A stretch of DNA of 64,000 nucleotides from assembly GCA_016630955.3 (NCBI GenBank), contig CM049986.1:2914001-2978000 (forward strand), written 5' to 3'. The position numbers and the translations under genes are program-made. Below the pieces are notes generated by a model. It did not search any database. It was not told where the DNA came from and saw only the letters and a list, made by a program, of their open reading frames with translations. Below, one piece after another: positions 10,162 to 22,585 of this stretch (its first letter is position 1; the number at the start of each line of letters is the position of its first letter). The DNA is from Didymella arachidicola (Eukaryota > Ascomycota > Dothideomycetes > Pleosporales > Didymellaceae).

Positions 10162-13100
10162 CAACCTCGACCTCACAAGATATGCTAAGGCATAGAGATA
10201 TTGGGTTGCGGGATACCCGCCTAATAGAAGATGCCGACTTGAAACACCCCTGATTCCTCTGTCTAGGGCATAACACGGTTAGGTTTTCATGAAACGCGTC
10301 TTCGTGCTGCGTGAAAACAGTAAAGCGCTGAAACATCCCCCTGGGAATGCGTTGTAGGCGCGTACGCGACTTAGAATTATGCTGTGCAACCAAGCTGGCC
10401 CCATTACAAAGACAAAACTCTACTGTCTCTGTTTCTGATCTTTACTCCTCTAAAGAAGCTTGTTCCCGCAATGTTTAATTCATGGAGAGTCCAGACGCCG
10501 GCGACATTTTCAACCTCATCTTTCCAGCCAGAGATCGCCGACGAATGGGCTGTGTCTACATAAGAATCCGTAGTGGCAGTGGTATGCAAGGTACCCATCG
10601 CTTATTGTACTCAGTCAGCAGTTGACATTTGCGTTGAACAGCTGGACCCTCCATCAAAAGACTTTCTCGTTTTCGATGCAAGCGAAAAGGTGATCATATG
10701 CACAGTCCGCTCTAAGGCAGTCCCACTCAAGCATCTTGATGGTCACCTGCTACGCAGTCCACACCTGCTGAACTGTAAACTTCGGCGCGCGACTGTTGCG
10801 CGCTTCCTCAGTCTGCCGGTCGCGCAAGTTTTCGAGGATCTAGCGCCACGGGAAGATGGATCGAAGCCGCTCTCCTACCTTGGCCCGTCTATTCCAGTTT
10901 TCTGTTGTCCGCACTGCTCATCTAGTAAGACGTAGAACTGGGACCAGACATGGAGGCACGATAAAGCGAAACATGGCCGTACTGCCCCCAGATGCAAGCG
11001 CGACCAGTCATAATACGCATGCTTCCTGCAAATTTAGACAACGTACTCGCAAAAGTATTGGTTTGTGAACAGGGAAGACAATCCAGAACAAAAAGTGCCC
11101 CTAAAACTCCTACATCCAGCCATAGAACAAGAAGACATGCCTCACTTGGAGGCAGAGGAAGAAGCACGGCTACTAGAGGAGCAGACAACATTTCTGTGTC
11201 ATGAACTAGAACACAACAAGAACACGGGATGGCTACGGGGTTGCGGGTGGCCAAAATGGTTCTTGCATAAACCTCTGCACATCATTGTTGCTGCGGCCAC
11301 CCTGCCGCCGCAAATACCACGAAAGATGTTGCGCTTGGTCTCTGGCAATAACCCGAATGTGTAAACCCAGCCAAGTCCGAACGGGTAATTTAGAGGATCC
11401 CCGAGGCTAGCAAGATTATCTTCCAGCATTACGAAGTCGCCTTAAGCCAAAAGTCGCGCGTTCTCCGCTGTTGGCTGCGTAGCTAGGCCCCTTCCTTCTT
11501 CCCTTATCCGCTCAAAGTACCGCAGCGCCAGGCAACTTTGCAACAATATTGCATTGTCCACAAGCGTTTCCTCTGCTACATCTTTAGGGTGTTGGCATTG
11601 TCCTGCTCTAGCAAAGAGCTCACAAACGAGATCTTAGGGCTGTGCCTAGGCTAGCTGCAAATATCTTTAATAGACCAGATATAAGAGCAGCTCTCCACAT
11701 GTGTGTGGAGCTAAGCTCGCTTTACAAAGTCGGTCGGAGCATACATCACCGACATCGAGACATTATTCTCGAGCTTAATTCGCAATCTTAAAATGGACTT
11801 AGTAACAGCTCGTAGAAAGGAAGCAGACTGCTTGGCATGGTCAGATTTGAAGTATCTTCAAAACTCACTGGCTACATAGAACCAACTAGTTGTCAGACTA
11901 TCTGTTCAAGCGAGCAGACGAGCCGCTAATTATTTGGAGCAATAACAGCAGAATGATTAGGTGTTCACAGCTTCACAACATTATGAGTCAGTCCGTGGTG
12001 TTACTAAGTATGACTAGGGGTGGCCAAGTGCTGCCGGCTGAATCTGCGCAAAACATCAAGTTTTCCCCCCGAATGTGTCCGTCACTAACCCAAGCCCGGT
12101 AGAATTTGAAAAAGAGAATCACGCACATTTCAATTCGAAGGCTGCACAGCAGATTCTAGTGTGTTCATGCCGAGAATGACAAGAAGATCTGGCTGCTCCA
12201 CGCGCGTAGAGGGCAGGGTAATAGTCACTCAACGGGTAAGAGACGGCTCCTCTCACCCAAAAGGTACTATCTACTATCAATAGGTACATATCAAGACAGC
12301 AATCGGAATCGTCTTGGCGGCTTAACACGAGTTTCATGTGATGATATCAAACTCCTTGTTGACGATAGTATTTCTTCCAGGGATATTTCTCGCAGCAAGA
12401 CCTAGCCCGACAGATAGTGAATCCTGTGTGCAGACCGATATCTCAGACTGTTCTCACCGTGACACTCTTCAGTTGGCAGGACGATGCTGGAAGTTCCCAA
12501 TCTTCGAGCTACCTCTGAGCAAACTTTAAAAGTCTTCTTCTTTGCTGCGACTTTTATTAGGATATGATACTATATTTTTTTTATTTATCGATCGAAACAG
12601 CTGTCGACTAGAAGTCGATGAGAAGTCCTCTCCAAACGGTAGAAGTGTTTATCTCAGCGTGGATGTCATTCCTCGAAGATTCCGGTTACAGAAAGCACCG
12701 CTCAACACAAGGGCGTATGCCTGTCTATAGAGGTTATCTTGTGTGAAGCTGCCATAAATGGTTGTGTTCAGGAAAATGATTCTTGTAGTTGCATTGAACA
12801 TTTCCCTTGTAAGTCTCCGTCAATCCGAGGCCCTGAGAGCGTGCAATAGCAGATTCGCCAAAAGAGCTGCTAGGATAACTCCTTGCAAAGTACTGCCCGT
12901 GAACAAAACTGGTATCTCTTGTTCCGAGACTTGCGCAGAATTTACTGCTCCTATCTTCTCGAGGTTCATCTGGATCATTTCCTGGGAAAACGGCATTAGG
13001 ACTAGGGTAGAAGTACCTATTTTTCCCACTCTTTGTCTACGACCCAGAGGTCACATGCAATAGACTATATCTGCATAACGTTGGGGAATAAGGGCCCTGA

Positions 13101-14301
13101 ACTTTGCAGCGACACCATTGCTACAGGTACGTTGCGGAGGTTCCAAGAGGAGCAGATCACTCTTCACCAAGCCCGAATTGTCTCTTGTCGCTGAACTCTG
13201 TGCTTCTCTGATATTGTAGTAGCTTCTCGAATGTCTGCTGCCTATTAGGTTTGACTGAACTCCTTGATACTAAGACATACATCAACAACAGATCGCTTTC
13301 CCTGTGCTTTGATACCGCTCGGCTGTTACGCGTAGATTGGTCTTCTGGGTCAATTAACCTTAACTCGTCAAGTCGCTCTGATGCGCAATTCTCCGCCCCA
13401 ATCTCAATTTCGTCAAGTAGGCGCCAGACGAAAACTTTAAGAAGAATACAACTAAAGGTTCAAATGTCGTGTCGCAGAAGGAAACGCTTTGCAAGATCAA
13501 ATTCTAGAGCACTATAAATTACCGTATAGCCGTTGGCTTCATTTCAAGGAACATCAAATTTGGATTACCGTCCACGATGATAAGCGAACCCGGACTCTAA
13601 AATCTTGAAGGTTCCTCGTGAACCTGGACTAGAGTCGTGTAAGTCACAGTATGTTTGCGGGTTCGACATCAACATGCCTCCCGTGTACATTGCCCTTCTT
13701 CCACTGTGAGGCCGGGTTCATTTCACAATTTTGGATGCTGTACATAGCCACGGCAAGACCTAATAACTGCTTTTAAATTCTACTAAGTAGAGTGCATGTC
13801 GTTTGGATGACACGTGTTCGATTCTTGTTCGAACTGCATCCAACTGTTCCTGTTAACCTAATAAAAAGTCCTTTCTCGGCTTTTTTAATACTCCCAGATT
13901 AGGAAGGGCCGAGTAAGATAGTTACACAGCTGTTTATGAAACACGCCTGAATAAACTATTAGATGTTCCCCTGTTCTATTATGTAAGTTTGTGAGTAATG
14001 TTAAAGAACACAGAATGGTAGTGCTGCTACTAGTTAAAAATCAGTCGGGGACATGTGAATTTCTAACATAATAATATAATGTGGAGTATAGAGTCTACCT
14101 CTACCAGGCTAAAGGTTAGAAAATAAACTCGAACCGTAGGTATTTCTACAAAGCAGCTTAGATGATTTCGTACCTAGTTAATATCTTAAAGCTATAATTT
14201 TATAACAAGGTCAGCCCGTGAAATTATTTAGACACACTGAATTATTATTTATACTAGCCTGCTAATATACGTTTTGTTTGAGCGCCTTTGCAATGCTATT
14301 T
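10162..14301. other. Gene-poor stretch, no supported gene
   Basis: Only short open frames are present, none with a recognisable domain, plausible introns or a coding feel on either strand. Base composition becomes AT-rich towards 13.8-14.3 kb. Remnants too decayed to name may be present around 12.3-13.1 kb, where short frames contain hydrophobic stretches. I found no terminal repeats in this interval. Confidence 0.5.
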
Positions 14302-15790
14302 CTACTTGTTGGCTACCGCCATAAACGCCGTGAACTCCTGCACATTGCTCTCAGTTGCGTTCATCTTTGCCTGTGCCATCAAGAGCTGCTTATTATCCAT
14401 ATCGAACACGATGTACGCCGCCTGAATGAACGGCGCACCCAGTGTAACAAGATCGTCCGTCGCAAATATCGGAAGAGAACATTGCGCGCCTCCTCCTGCT
14501 CGTGCACCTCCACCACCTGAGTTCGTGGCTGGCAGCATCATCATCTCCAGCGGTACCTGGATTTTTGCGGCATCTTTGTTGAAGCCAAAACTGAGGCTCA
14601 TTCCCTGCTGACCCATACTACATGGCACGTTTCCCAGTGAGCCGTCTTGGTTGAACGATGTACCCAGTGTCTTGGCTAAAGATTTCACAGTTCCGGGTGG
14701 CAGTTCGAGAGATGGCGCGCCGGAGTCGATCAGCACGACATCAAAGCCATTTCTGGGGGCCAAGTTGATAGAATTGCCGTTGTTCTGGCGTCTCTGGCGT
14801 TCGCGTCCGGCAGAGCCGGCTCCATTGTTTCCAGAGCCGTTTCTACCGTTTCCAGAGCCATTTCTACCGTTTCCAGAGCCATTTCTATTGTTTCCAGAGC
14901 CTGCTCTACTGTTTCCAGAGGCGCCTCCATTGTTTCCAGAGCCTGTTCTATTGTTTCCAGAGCCGGTTCCAGTGTTTGCGGTCATGGAGCTGAAATTCAC
15001 AACAAATGAGGGAAGTTGGCCATTGTTGTCGCGCACAAGAGGGACGGCCTTGAGGGATCCTTCGAACTTGGCTGTGTCCACACCGCCGAAAGCGATGGAA
15101 CCATCAGACCCCCCTGTAGCTTTGTCAGATACATTTACTTCATGCTTGATACGGGTAAGATCAGTACAACTTACGGAAATCGTTCAGGTACAGACCAAAA
15201 GCGTTTGCTTTGGTGGCGCCAGCATCTTTCATTCCCGCGGGTATGTTCTGGTATGTCTTACCAGCCTCTCCCTGTATTGGCCCGACACCAAAGATGGGGA
15301 AGAGGGGCTCGTTTGGAGGCAGTTGTCCCTGTGTTACGAGGGCAACTTGCAACTGATCGACCGACTGGTTCTGGAAAGACAGGCCGGCCTTGATGAAGTT
15401 GCCTTGGAGTTTGACCCCGTTGACAAATGTTGCTTTTACGAGCGAGTCAAGCTTGACCACGCCAGTCGAGCTCTTCATATCGAATGACCCAGTCACAAGT
15501 GAGTCGCCGTTGGCAGTGCACTGCTGCTGTGGGTCCTTACAAATGGCACTGTTCGTCTGAGGTACGATGAGATCACTACTCCCAGTATCGAGTAAGACTG
15601 TGACCTTCTGTGGTGGGTTCCCGATCCCCAGCTTCATGGTTGGAATCATAGCCGTTCCTCCCCTGCCGATCAGGTGTTGAACAGAGCCCGTGACGACTCC
15701 ACCACTAGTCGCGGGGTTTGGCGCCGGCGCCGTTGAACATAGAGTCGATAGAGATGCAACAACAAGAAGAAGATAAGATGGACCGGCCAT
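14302..15790 (-). CDS. Secreted pepsin-like aspartic protease with a Gly/Asn-rich repeat insert
   Basis: Two exons, 15790-15175 and 15113-14302, with a 61-bp intron (GTAAGT...CTACAG), encode 475 residues. An N-terminal signal peptide (SYLLLVVASLSTLCS) is followed by the first catalytic motif VLLDTGSSDL near residue 65. After FGLYLNDFR and the typical GSIAFGGVDTAKF comes the C-terminal lobe with the second catalytic motif LIDSGAP near residue 340. The second motif is DSG rather than DTG, which A1 proteases tolerate. A low-complexity insert of Gly, Ser, Asn and Arg lies between the lobes, just before the second catalytic motif. The protein probably acts outside the cell or at the wall. No membrane anchor is evident at the C-terminus, which ends VANK. 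Confidence 0.9.
14820..14975 (-). repeat. 21-bp coding minisatellite in the aspartic protease
   Basis: Units of the type TTTCCAGAGCCATTTCTACCG (plus strand) repeat about seven times with small changes. They encode degenerate NGSGNGR-like heptapeptides. Because units are multiples of three, copy-number change keeps the frame. Confidence 0.85.
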
Positions 15791-17043
15791 GATGAATGAA
15801 ACTTGAAGATCGACTGATGTGTGCGGATGTGGAGACGATCATGAGCATGTCTTTATATCTCTGGCATTCTGTACTTTTAAATCCCTGAGCCCAGTCTTTC
15901 TATGGTCTGGCGACTCTGAGCGCCAGAGAATACGATATGGTGTGTGCACGCACCTGTTTGGACATGTTTGTCTCCTCGGCGTCATTCTGTGGCTCCGGCA
16001 GTCAAGATCTGTCACACATTCTGGCAGACACTGACAAGCGATTACCGAAGGTTGTTTCGGGTGTCGCGAACAACAGGCAACACCCAGAAGCCACGCGATC
16101 TGCAAGTCAGAGGGGACGATGCTGTGTTTGGAATCGCCCAGGGTCCGGGTCTGTGGATTTTGGAAGTCCGACACCGAATAGTTGTTTGCATTGACGCTAG
16201 GCGAAATAATTCCCCCGCAAGCGGGAGGCCTCCTACCCATTAGTGTAGACTGCTCGTTCAGCTCTGCTTCCTGTCGCACGTGGTGTTTCGTCGATCTTCC
16301 AGCCACTTGGCGCCACTTGGCGCCACTCGGACCACGGAGCTGACCATCAGGAAGTTGACGTATTGCGATACGCAGGTGCATGGAAAGAGGTCAAAGCGTA
16401 GCTACAGCCTTGATCACGAGCGGTTTGAATGCAGAGGTAAGACCACACCAGTACCTAGGTACAATGTTCAGCCTCGCCTTGCCTGCACACCCCTGCCCGC
16501 GCCATGTGGTTGTTACGCAGCACGTTTTGCCAGGGCACTGGCCACTACATAGCAGCCTCCGCAACGCAGCCTTGCAAGCTCACAGCCCCGTGGGCTGTAA
16601 CGTTCAGCATCAACACGCGCACTTGAGCAAACTCGCCGGCCAGCGCCATTCCCGGGGACAGCAAGCCACTGCACAGGCCCTTGCAGAGCGACCAAGCGAC
16701 GCCGTACAGTTTTCTTAAGGCAGACAAGCGCCAGTAACTACCTGTATGGTATGGTACATATCGTATGGAGCTGATATGCGACCAGACAGACCTGCACTCT
16801 CTGAATCTACGACGCCCCTAAGCAGTTGCAGGCTCCATATCAACAAGACATTAGTCCTTTCGTGACGTCGCCCACCCAGGATCTTATGGTGCCTCTATTC
16901 ACCGCCTTAACAAAGCTGAACAACGCAATATCGATCAAACAAGACCACCTTCGGAATCTCTACGCCAAAGACTCTTTGTGCTAACAATGGCTGAGGGTCT
17001 CTCCTTGCCCGACCGTCGCTGACACAGAGAAAGCAGTAAAGGA
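15791..17043. other. Intergenic region, no gene seen
   Basis: This is the upstream region of the aspartic protease plus unassigned sequence. It contains a directly repeated CACTTGGCGC pair near 16304-16323, but no frame with recognisable features. Confidence 0.5.
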
Positions 17044-17472
17044 GGGCGCCGGCGGAGAAGCAAACCCCACATCCTAACCTACACTCTCCTACCACACATC
17101 CGTAGTTCACAGGCCAACAACAAACAAGGGCGCCAGGCGGAGAAGCAAACCCCACATCCTAACCTACACTCTCCTACCACACATCCGTAGTTCACAGGCC
17201 AACAACAAACAAGGGCGCCAGGCGGAGAAGCAAACCCCACATCCTAACCTACACTCTCCTACCACACATCCGTAGTTCACAGGCCAACAACAAACAAGGG
17301 CGCCAGGCGGAGAAGCAAACCCCACATCCTAACCTACACTCTCCTACCACACATCCGTAGTTCACAGGCCAACAACAAACAAGGGCGCCAGGCGGAGAAG
17401 CAATCCCCACATTCCGACCCTGTACTACACTCTCCTGTTACTTATCCGTAGTCAACAGGCCAACAGCGAACA
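17044..17472. repeat. Minisatellite, five units of 84-85 bp
   Basis: Units begin GGGCGCC(A)GGCGGAGAAG at 17044, 17128, 17213, 17298 and 17383. The middle three are virtually identical. The first lacks one base, and the last has diverged with an insertion near CCCTGTACTACAC. The array lies downstream of the VPS41 stop codon and encodes nothing obvious. Confidence 0.95.
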
Positions 17473-17870
17473 AGAGTGCGTCAAACAAACACCTCATTGC
17501 CCCAGCAGAAGTCGATAAGGCACGTCGTTGTGACGTTTCGACTCTGGGTGTAAGCGCTGTGGGTGTTGGCTTGTTAGGGAAAGGACTGGGAAGACGGGGG
17601 GAAGGGTGGAATAGTATGCATGGACTTCTTATGCAGCGCTGCCGGACTGCACCAGGTGAGAGTTGTAAGTTGATGGATACAAAAGGAGGCACGGAGGCTG
17701 AGCATATACACGGACATCAACACAAAGATTGAGACTTGAGAGGTTTCTGAAGCCTATCTTACATTCCGTATACGAGACTGGTGCGACGAGTGCAGGGATA
17801 CGGGGCAACCGTAGTTTCTGAAGGGCCTGCTGTGCCTCAAACATAGCATCTCTCTGCGCACTCACGCTGT

Positions 17871-20800
17871 CTAATTGTCGCCGACCATGCCCTCCCTCTC
17901 ACGGCATACAACACACCCGCCCCCGATTGCACTTTTGATCACATGGGCATGCGCGACCTTGGCACCGATGCTTCTACTCCACCTGCCACCGCTCTCGAGC
18001 GCATAGTCTGCAAGCTGCTGCTGCAACGTCGCAGCGACACTAGCGCTTGCGCTCGTCTTCGGCAGCAGACAGCTGAGGTGGAAGACATGACCGCATGCAA
18101 AGCCGACGAGGGTGTCGCGCGACTTGGGCAAGGGCGGCTCCATGACCTCCTCCTCCTTGGCGGTGGGTGGCGCGAAGGGCTCGTGGCAGCCTGTACAATG
18201 CCCAGGTGGTGCTTCGGCCTTGGGGTCTTCTGCTGGCGCTGGGTCAGCGACGGGCCCAGCGTTCGTGGATGTCGCCGCCGTCGTGTTGCCGCTGCTGAGA
18301 ACTTTGGCGGCAATCCTAGGGTCGACGCCCTTGGGTCGCAGATCAAGCTCCTTGCCCTTCGTAAATCCATTGGCGCCGAGCTTCTCGTGCAGCGTCTTTG
18401 TGTCGTCATCGCAGGGTATGACTTCAAACTTGACGGCTCGCTTCTGGCCTGCACGAAGTGTGTCCATGCCGGTTGCGACCTCACCGCGCAACACCTTTGC
18501 GACGCCTTCGGAGATGGAATGTTGTATCTCATATTCACGGACCATGCGGCCGATGCCGTCTCTAAGGCCTTCAATCTCAAGACCCTCTGGTATACGGCGG
18601 ACCAGTTGGATGGGGTCGATGGCCGTGCCTACTTCTGCCAGCAGCCCTCTGATGAACTGCGGTTTGTCCATGGAATAGTCAAGGAGGTCATTCCACAGGT
18701 CAGGGTCGTCTTGTTCTTTGGCGAACGAGATAGCGAAGCTCACGTCCGAAAGCTTCTCGATGATAAGGTACAAGGCGCGTTTGGTCTGGCCAGTCTTTGA
18801 GAGTATATGTCTGCAATCGTTAGCCTATTGAATGCAGGGAGAAGTTGGTTGCTCTCGTGTCGCAGAGACACTCGGTGACAAGACCGAGATTTCATATCGT
18901 ACGAGGTAGTCAGTATCTCTTCGCGCTTCGGACTGCGAATAAACAGTAGACACGGAAGTCAGGAAGGAACTTACACAAGCTCTGGGATGTACTCCCTGCT
19001 CTCGCAGATGGCGGTTGCCTTGCTCAAATCGTAGTTTTGCGACTTTCGGAGAAACTCCATCAACAGTGAGCGATCATATTCGGCGAACAACTCGACCATG
19101 AGATCGGAGAAGCCTTCAGCCACAATCTTGCCGTCCGCAGCAAGGCGATCTTCGGCAACCCTCTCTTTTGCCGTTCTGGCTTTTCGCTCATGTAGCTCCG
19201 GTTTCCAAAGGCGGCGAAGGTAGAAGAAAAGGAAGGGCTGGAACGAGTCACTTCTCTTGTTCTCCTGCAGCTGTGTGACGACCTCATCGGCAGGAATGGT
19301 TCCACGGCATCCTTCTTCAACGAGAACCTCGACGGTCTCAGATGAGGCTTCCTCTAGCTCCTGGATAGGTGCTGTGGCCATCTGTTCCCTCGAAACGCGC
19401 AACAAGATAAAACCAGGAATGTCGTCTCTGACCGCCTCCACAAGATGATGTTCCCTAATGATGCTCATGGCAGCATCGGCGTTCTGCAGGCGAATGTAGC
19501 AGCGCAGTGCCTCTCTTTGGCGACCGCTCGCGAGGTAGAGCTTTGCAAGACCGTCCTGCAGTATTCGCCAGTCACGACCTTGTTCGTTTCCCTCTATTGA
19601 GTCTTCGGTGACATCGCCAGCATTGAGCTTGGACCTGATAGCTTCGATGACGCTGTTGATGTCGAAGAGATCCGGGTCCCACGCTTCGAGCAGATGCTTG
19701 AATCTTATCCGGTCATTGATGATGTAGTGACCGAGGATGACTTCGTATACCATGGACGGCAGTGGCGGTTGCATCTGCTTTGTCGGTATGTATGGGGAGA
19801 TCTCGTTGAAACGGTTCGCCTGCGCGAACTTCCATACCCAGTGCTCCCATCTGTCAGTATTGCCCAGAACACGGCCAGCGACATTGCCAGCTTCTTTCCA
19901 GTCTCCCGCATTTACGAGCTGCTGCACCCAGAGATCGCCCACGCGGCGCTTCTCTTTTTCGACAGCCGTGTTTTGTTTCGCTTTCGCGGCAGAGACGGTG
20001 TCTTGAGATGCGGTTTCGTCAGCGAAGAAGTCTTGCAGACTACCTTGCTTCTGGATCGGTGTGCTGGCTGGTGAAGTCTCGACCACCGATTGGCTGGCAG
20101 AGCTGATGATTTCGGGATGGTCCTCCAACACTTCCCAGGCGTCTTTGTAGTTCTCATGCTCCAGCTCCCAGTTGAAGTGGTCTGCGAGATCTCGCTTGAC
20201 GGCCAACACGCAGTCGTAGGGACTGTGCATGAAGACCTTGAGGCCAGCGGTTACCGCGTTTGGATGTGCGGGACTCTGGCGCCCACGAGCTGTTGCCGAT
20301 GGTATTGTACCACTTGCAGACGACAACGATGCTGGCTTTGAGTCCGAGCCGCCCATGGGAAGATTGAGCACGCTGGCACCAGAGCTGAAGATCCTTGTTG
20401 CGCTGACGCCAGCATCCCAAATGCCTCCTCCGATAGCCTCCAGAGCACTTTTCTGCGCAGGAGTCATGGCCTTTGGGTGTGGTATGTAGAGTGTGCCCAA
20501 ATGATAGTCGGCGGCCGAGAGGGTCTCATATCTGCTGACTGTCAATGAGTCGACCTCGACTTCTTCCTGGCTGACGGCATCGATGAGCTTGAGCTCGGGC
20601 GACAAGCCATTCGCCTTTCGGTGTCTGCCTCGCTGGGGAGTCGTGTCAACTGGGTTGTCGTTGTCGTCGTGTGTGCGGTATGCGAGAACTAGAAGTAGGG
20701 AAGGGGTATAAAGCGAGATGCCAGAAACAATACAATCGTCAAACTTGAGACTGGGAGAGGTTAGTAGAAAGCTAAGACGAGGAACGAGGAACACATACTG

Positions 20801-22269
20801 ATGAGGAACTTCGATGCTGCCAGGAGACCTTTCGCCGGTTCTGCCGTTGCCGAATACTTCTCCAGGAATGACGTGAATGATCCAAGCGGAGTCACCCCAG
20901 CCTACGACCAGCTTCTCGACCTTTTCCTGCTTGGCTGCCTTGGCTGATTTGTGTCTCCGATGGTGTGGCAGGGTCGATTCGGTCTTGTTGTGTCTTCCAT
21001 GGTCGTTCATGACCATTATGGCATCGTCGTCCGACTCGAGCGACTCATCATCGACCCACTCGATTCTGGCCTTCCACAACGCGGCCATGTCCTGCCAAAC
21101 ACGGCGGTTTGGTTTTCCAACAAAACCTATCCGTTTCCATGCTAGTTCAGAGTCGGCGCTGTCGAGGAACAAGTTGGTGCGCATGAAGCGAATGCCCTCT
21201 TCGTTGACCCAGACGACGTATTTTCCTGACAGAGACCACTTGATGGTGCTGATCGAGCCTTCCCCAGAGTGTAGGATGGTATCTCGACCGCTGCTTCCAC
21301 CCAGCCCAATGGCGCCAAGCCAGCCATGCGCCGCCTGCGATGCCGAGCTCGTGTTTGCGGTAGCGCGAGTGCCTATGGGTCCTCCGCTGGTTAAGATGAG
21401 CTCGCCGGCCAGACCGCCTGACAGGTACGAGCGGTCGTTCTTGTAGTCTGGCGACAGGGCCACGGCCTGGACAGGGCGCGCGAAGTTGCGCAGGGTGACA
21501 TCTTTGGGGTCGACCAGCGAGGAGACGCAGACGTGGCCGTCGATGGAGGCAGAGGCAATGTATATCTGGTTGGAGGGCGTGTTGGGCACGGGCGTCTGCT
21601 GGGGCCTGCGAGGGTCGCGGCCGGCGTGCGGCGTGGGTTTGCGCGCGGGGGCCTCGTCTGGCGCTCTGGTGGGCGAGCCAAGCTGGCTGACAAACGCCTG
21701 CGTGCGGGGCAGCGGCGAGACGGAAAGCGCGGTGACCGAGGCCGAGGGGTGGGCGTTGTAGGTGCGCAGGACGTGGAAGGAGGGGATGCTGAGCGTGTGC
21801 TGCTGACGTCAGCCGTGTCCAGCACCCGTCACGGGAGGGCCTTCACGTACGATGTTGCCGTTGTGCGTGCCGACCATCTATGGGAAGCTTAGTCAGCGTC
21901 TGTGTATGCCTCTGCGTGTGCGTGTGCGTGTGCGTGAGCGTCTACAGTGCGCGCGGCGGGCAGCAGCAGCAGCGCTGAGACGACTCGGAAGAGCTTGGGG
22001 CGGTAACGTGACCATACCATCTTGTCGCCAGCGACCAGGAAGGAGCTGGTCGCGTCGCCATTGCGATACACGGGCCCGAGGCTGCTGGTGAGGCGGCTGT
22101 ACTTGAGCTTGGGCTCGTCGTCGGCGTCGTCGTCGTCGTCTTCGTCCCCGTCGTCGTCGTTCTCGGCATCGTCGCCGTCGTCGTCGGCACGCTGGGCGGC
22201 GTCGCTGGCGTTGCCCGCGGCGCGCGTTGTCACCGACGGCTGTTCATCGTCGAGGGGCGCCGCAGCCAT
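17871..22269 (-). CDS. VPS41: Vps41, HOPS tethering complex subunit
   Basis: Five exons fit without a frame break: 22269-22018, 21877-21851, 21802-20799, 20750-18975 and 18810-17871, giving 1332 residues. The protein opens with a very acidic Asp-rich segment, then FLVAGDKM and GTHNGNI, which start the WD40/beta-propeller of Vps41. The middle part is the clathrin heavy-chain-like repeat region (for example LYLASGRQREALRCYIRLQNAD). The C-terminus has a RING-like Cys/His set: CTGCHEPF, CGHVFHLSCLLP and CVVCRE. Vps41 is the effector subunit of HOPS and tethers late endosomes and AP-3 vesicles to the vacuole. The 27-bp second exon is unusually short but is needed for frame. The 48-bp intron 20798-20751 has no stop codon, so retention would still give an open frame. 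Confidence 0.93.
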
Positions 22270-22585
22270 GCTGGCGACATGGGCGTGGGCTGTGGTGGGC
22301 GTGCGGGAGTGCTGTGAAGCTTGCGGTGAAGCTTGGCTGTGAAGCTTGGCTGTGAAGCTTGGCGGTGAGGTGCAGCTCGGCTCAGCTCGGCTCAGCTCGC
22401 AGCTCGCAGCTCGCCGTGACGTGGGTGGGCCAATGGCAGCAGTGGCGTGGACCCTCTGATGCACGGCAGGCTTCTCCACAAGCTCCACCAAAACTCTTCT
22501 GGACGCCGTAGGCACTGGCCCTCATCCACTCACTCACGATGCCCATCACGCGCCCGGTCACGTTACTGCGTCTGCATCGCCGCCA
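22270..22585. promoter_or_regulatory. Shared promoter region of VPS41 and the RMND1-like gene
   Basis: The 316 bp between the two divergent start codons contain short tandem repeats. Four GTGAAGCTTG-type units lie at about 22315-22365, followed by CAGCTCGG/CAGCTCGC repeats at about 22372-22412. No TATA box is obvious. Confidence 0.6.

Noticed and set aside
10573..11364. Two open frames of about 100-120 codons
   Set aside because: No recognisable family, no consistent intron structure linking them and no signal peptide; listed only as part of the gene-poor stretch.
12820..13063. Hydrophobic frame resembling a transporter fragment (VLFTGSTLQGVILAALL)
   Set aside because: Too short and no neighbouring transporter motifs on the same strand; similarity could be chance.
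13790..13860. tRNA-like TTCGATTC...TTCGAAC stretch
   Set aside because: No acceptor stem or anticodon arm can be formed around it; no tRNA gene was found anywhere in the window.
14651..15487. 278-codon plus-strand frame with FPEPFLPFPEP repeats
   Set aside because: It is the complement of the aspartic protease repeat and has no independent support.
16380..16718. 112-codon plus-strand open frame
   Set aside because: No domain, low-quality amino-acid pattern (many His, Gln, Ser), overlapping open frames on the other strand and no splice or start context; probably chance.
17943..18800. 285-codon plus-strand frame
   Set aside because: Shadow of the last VPS41 exon, which has clear RING-type motifs.
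21889..22515. 208-codon minus-strand frame covering VPS41 exon 1
   Set aside because: Its upstream part precedes the Vps41 ATG and its downstream part is intron 1 (His/Ala repeats); only 22269-22018 is coding.
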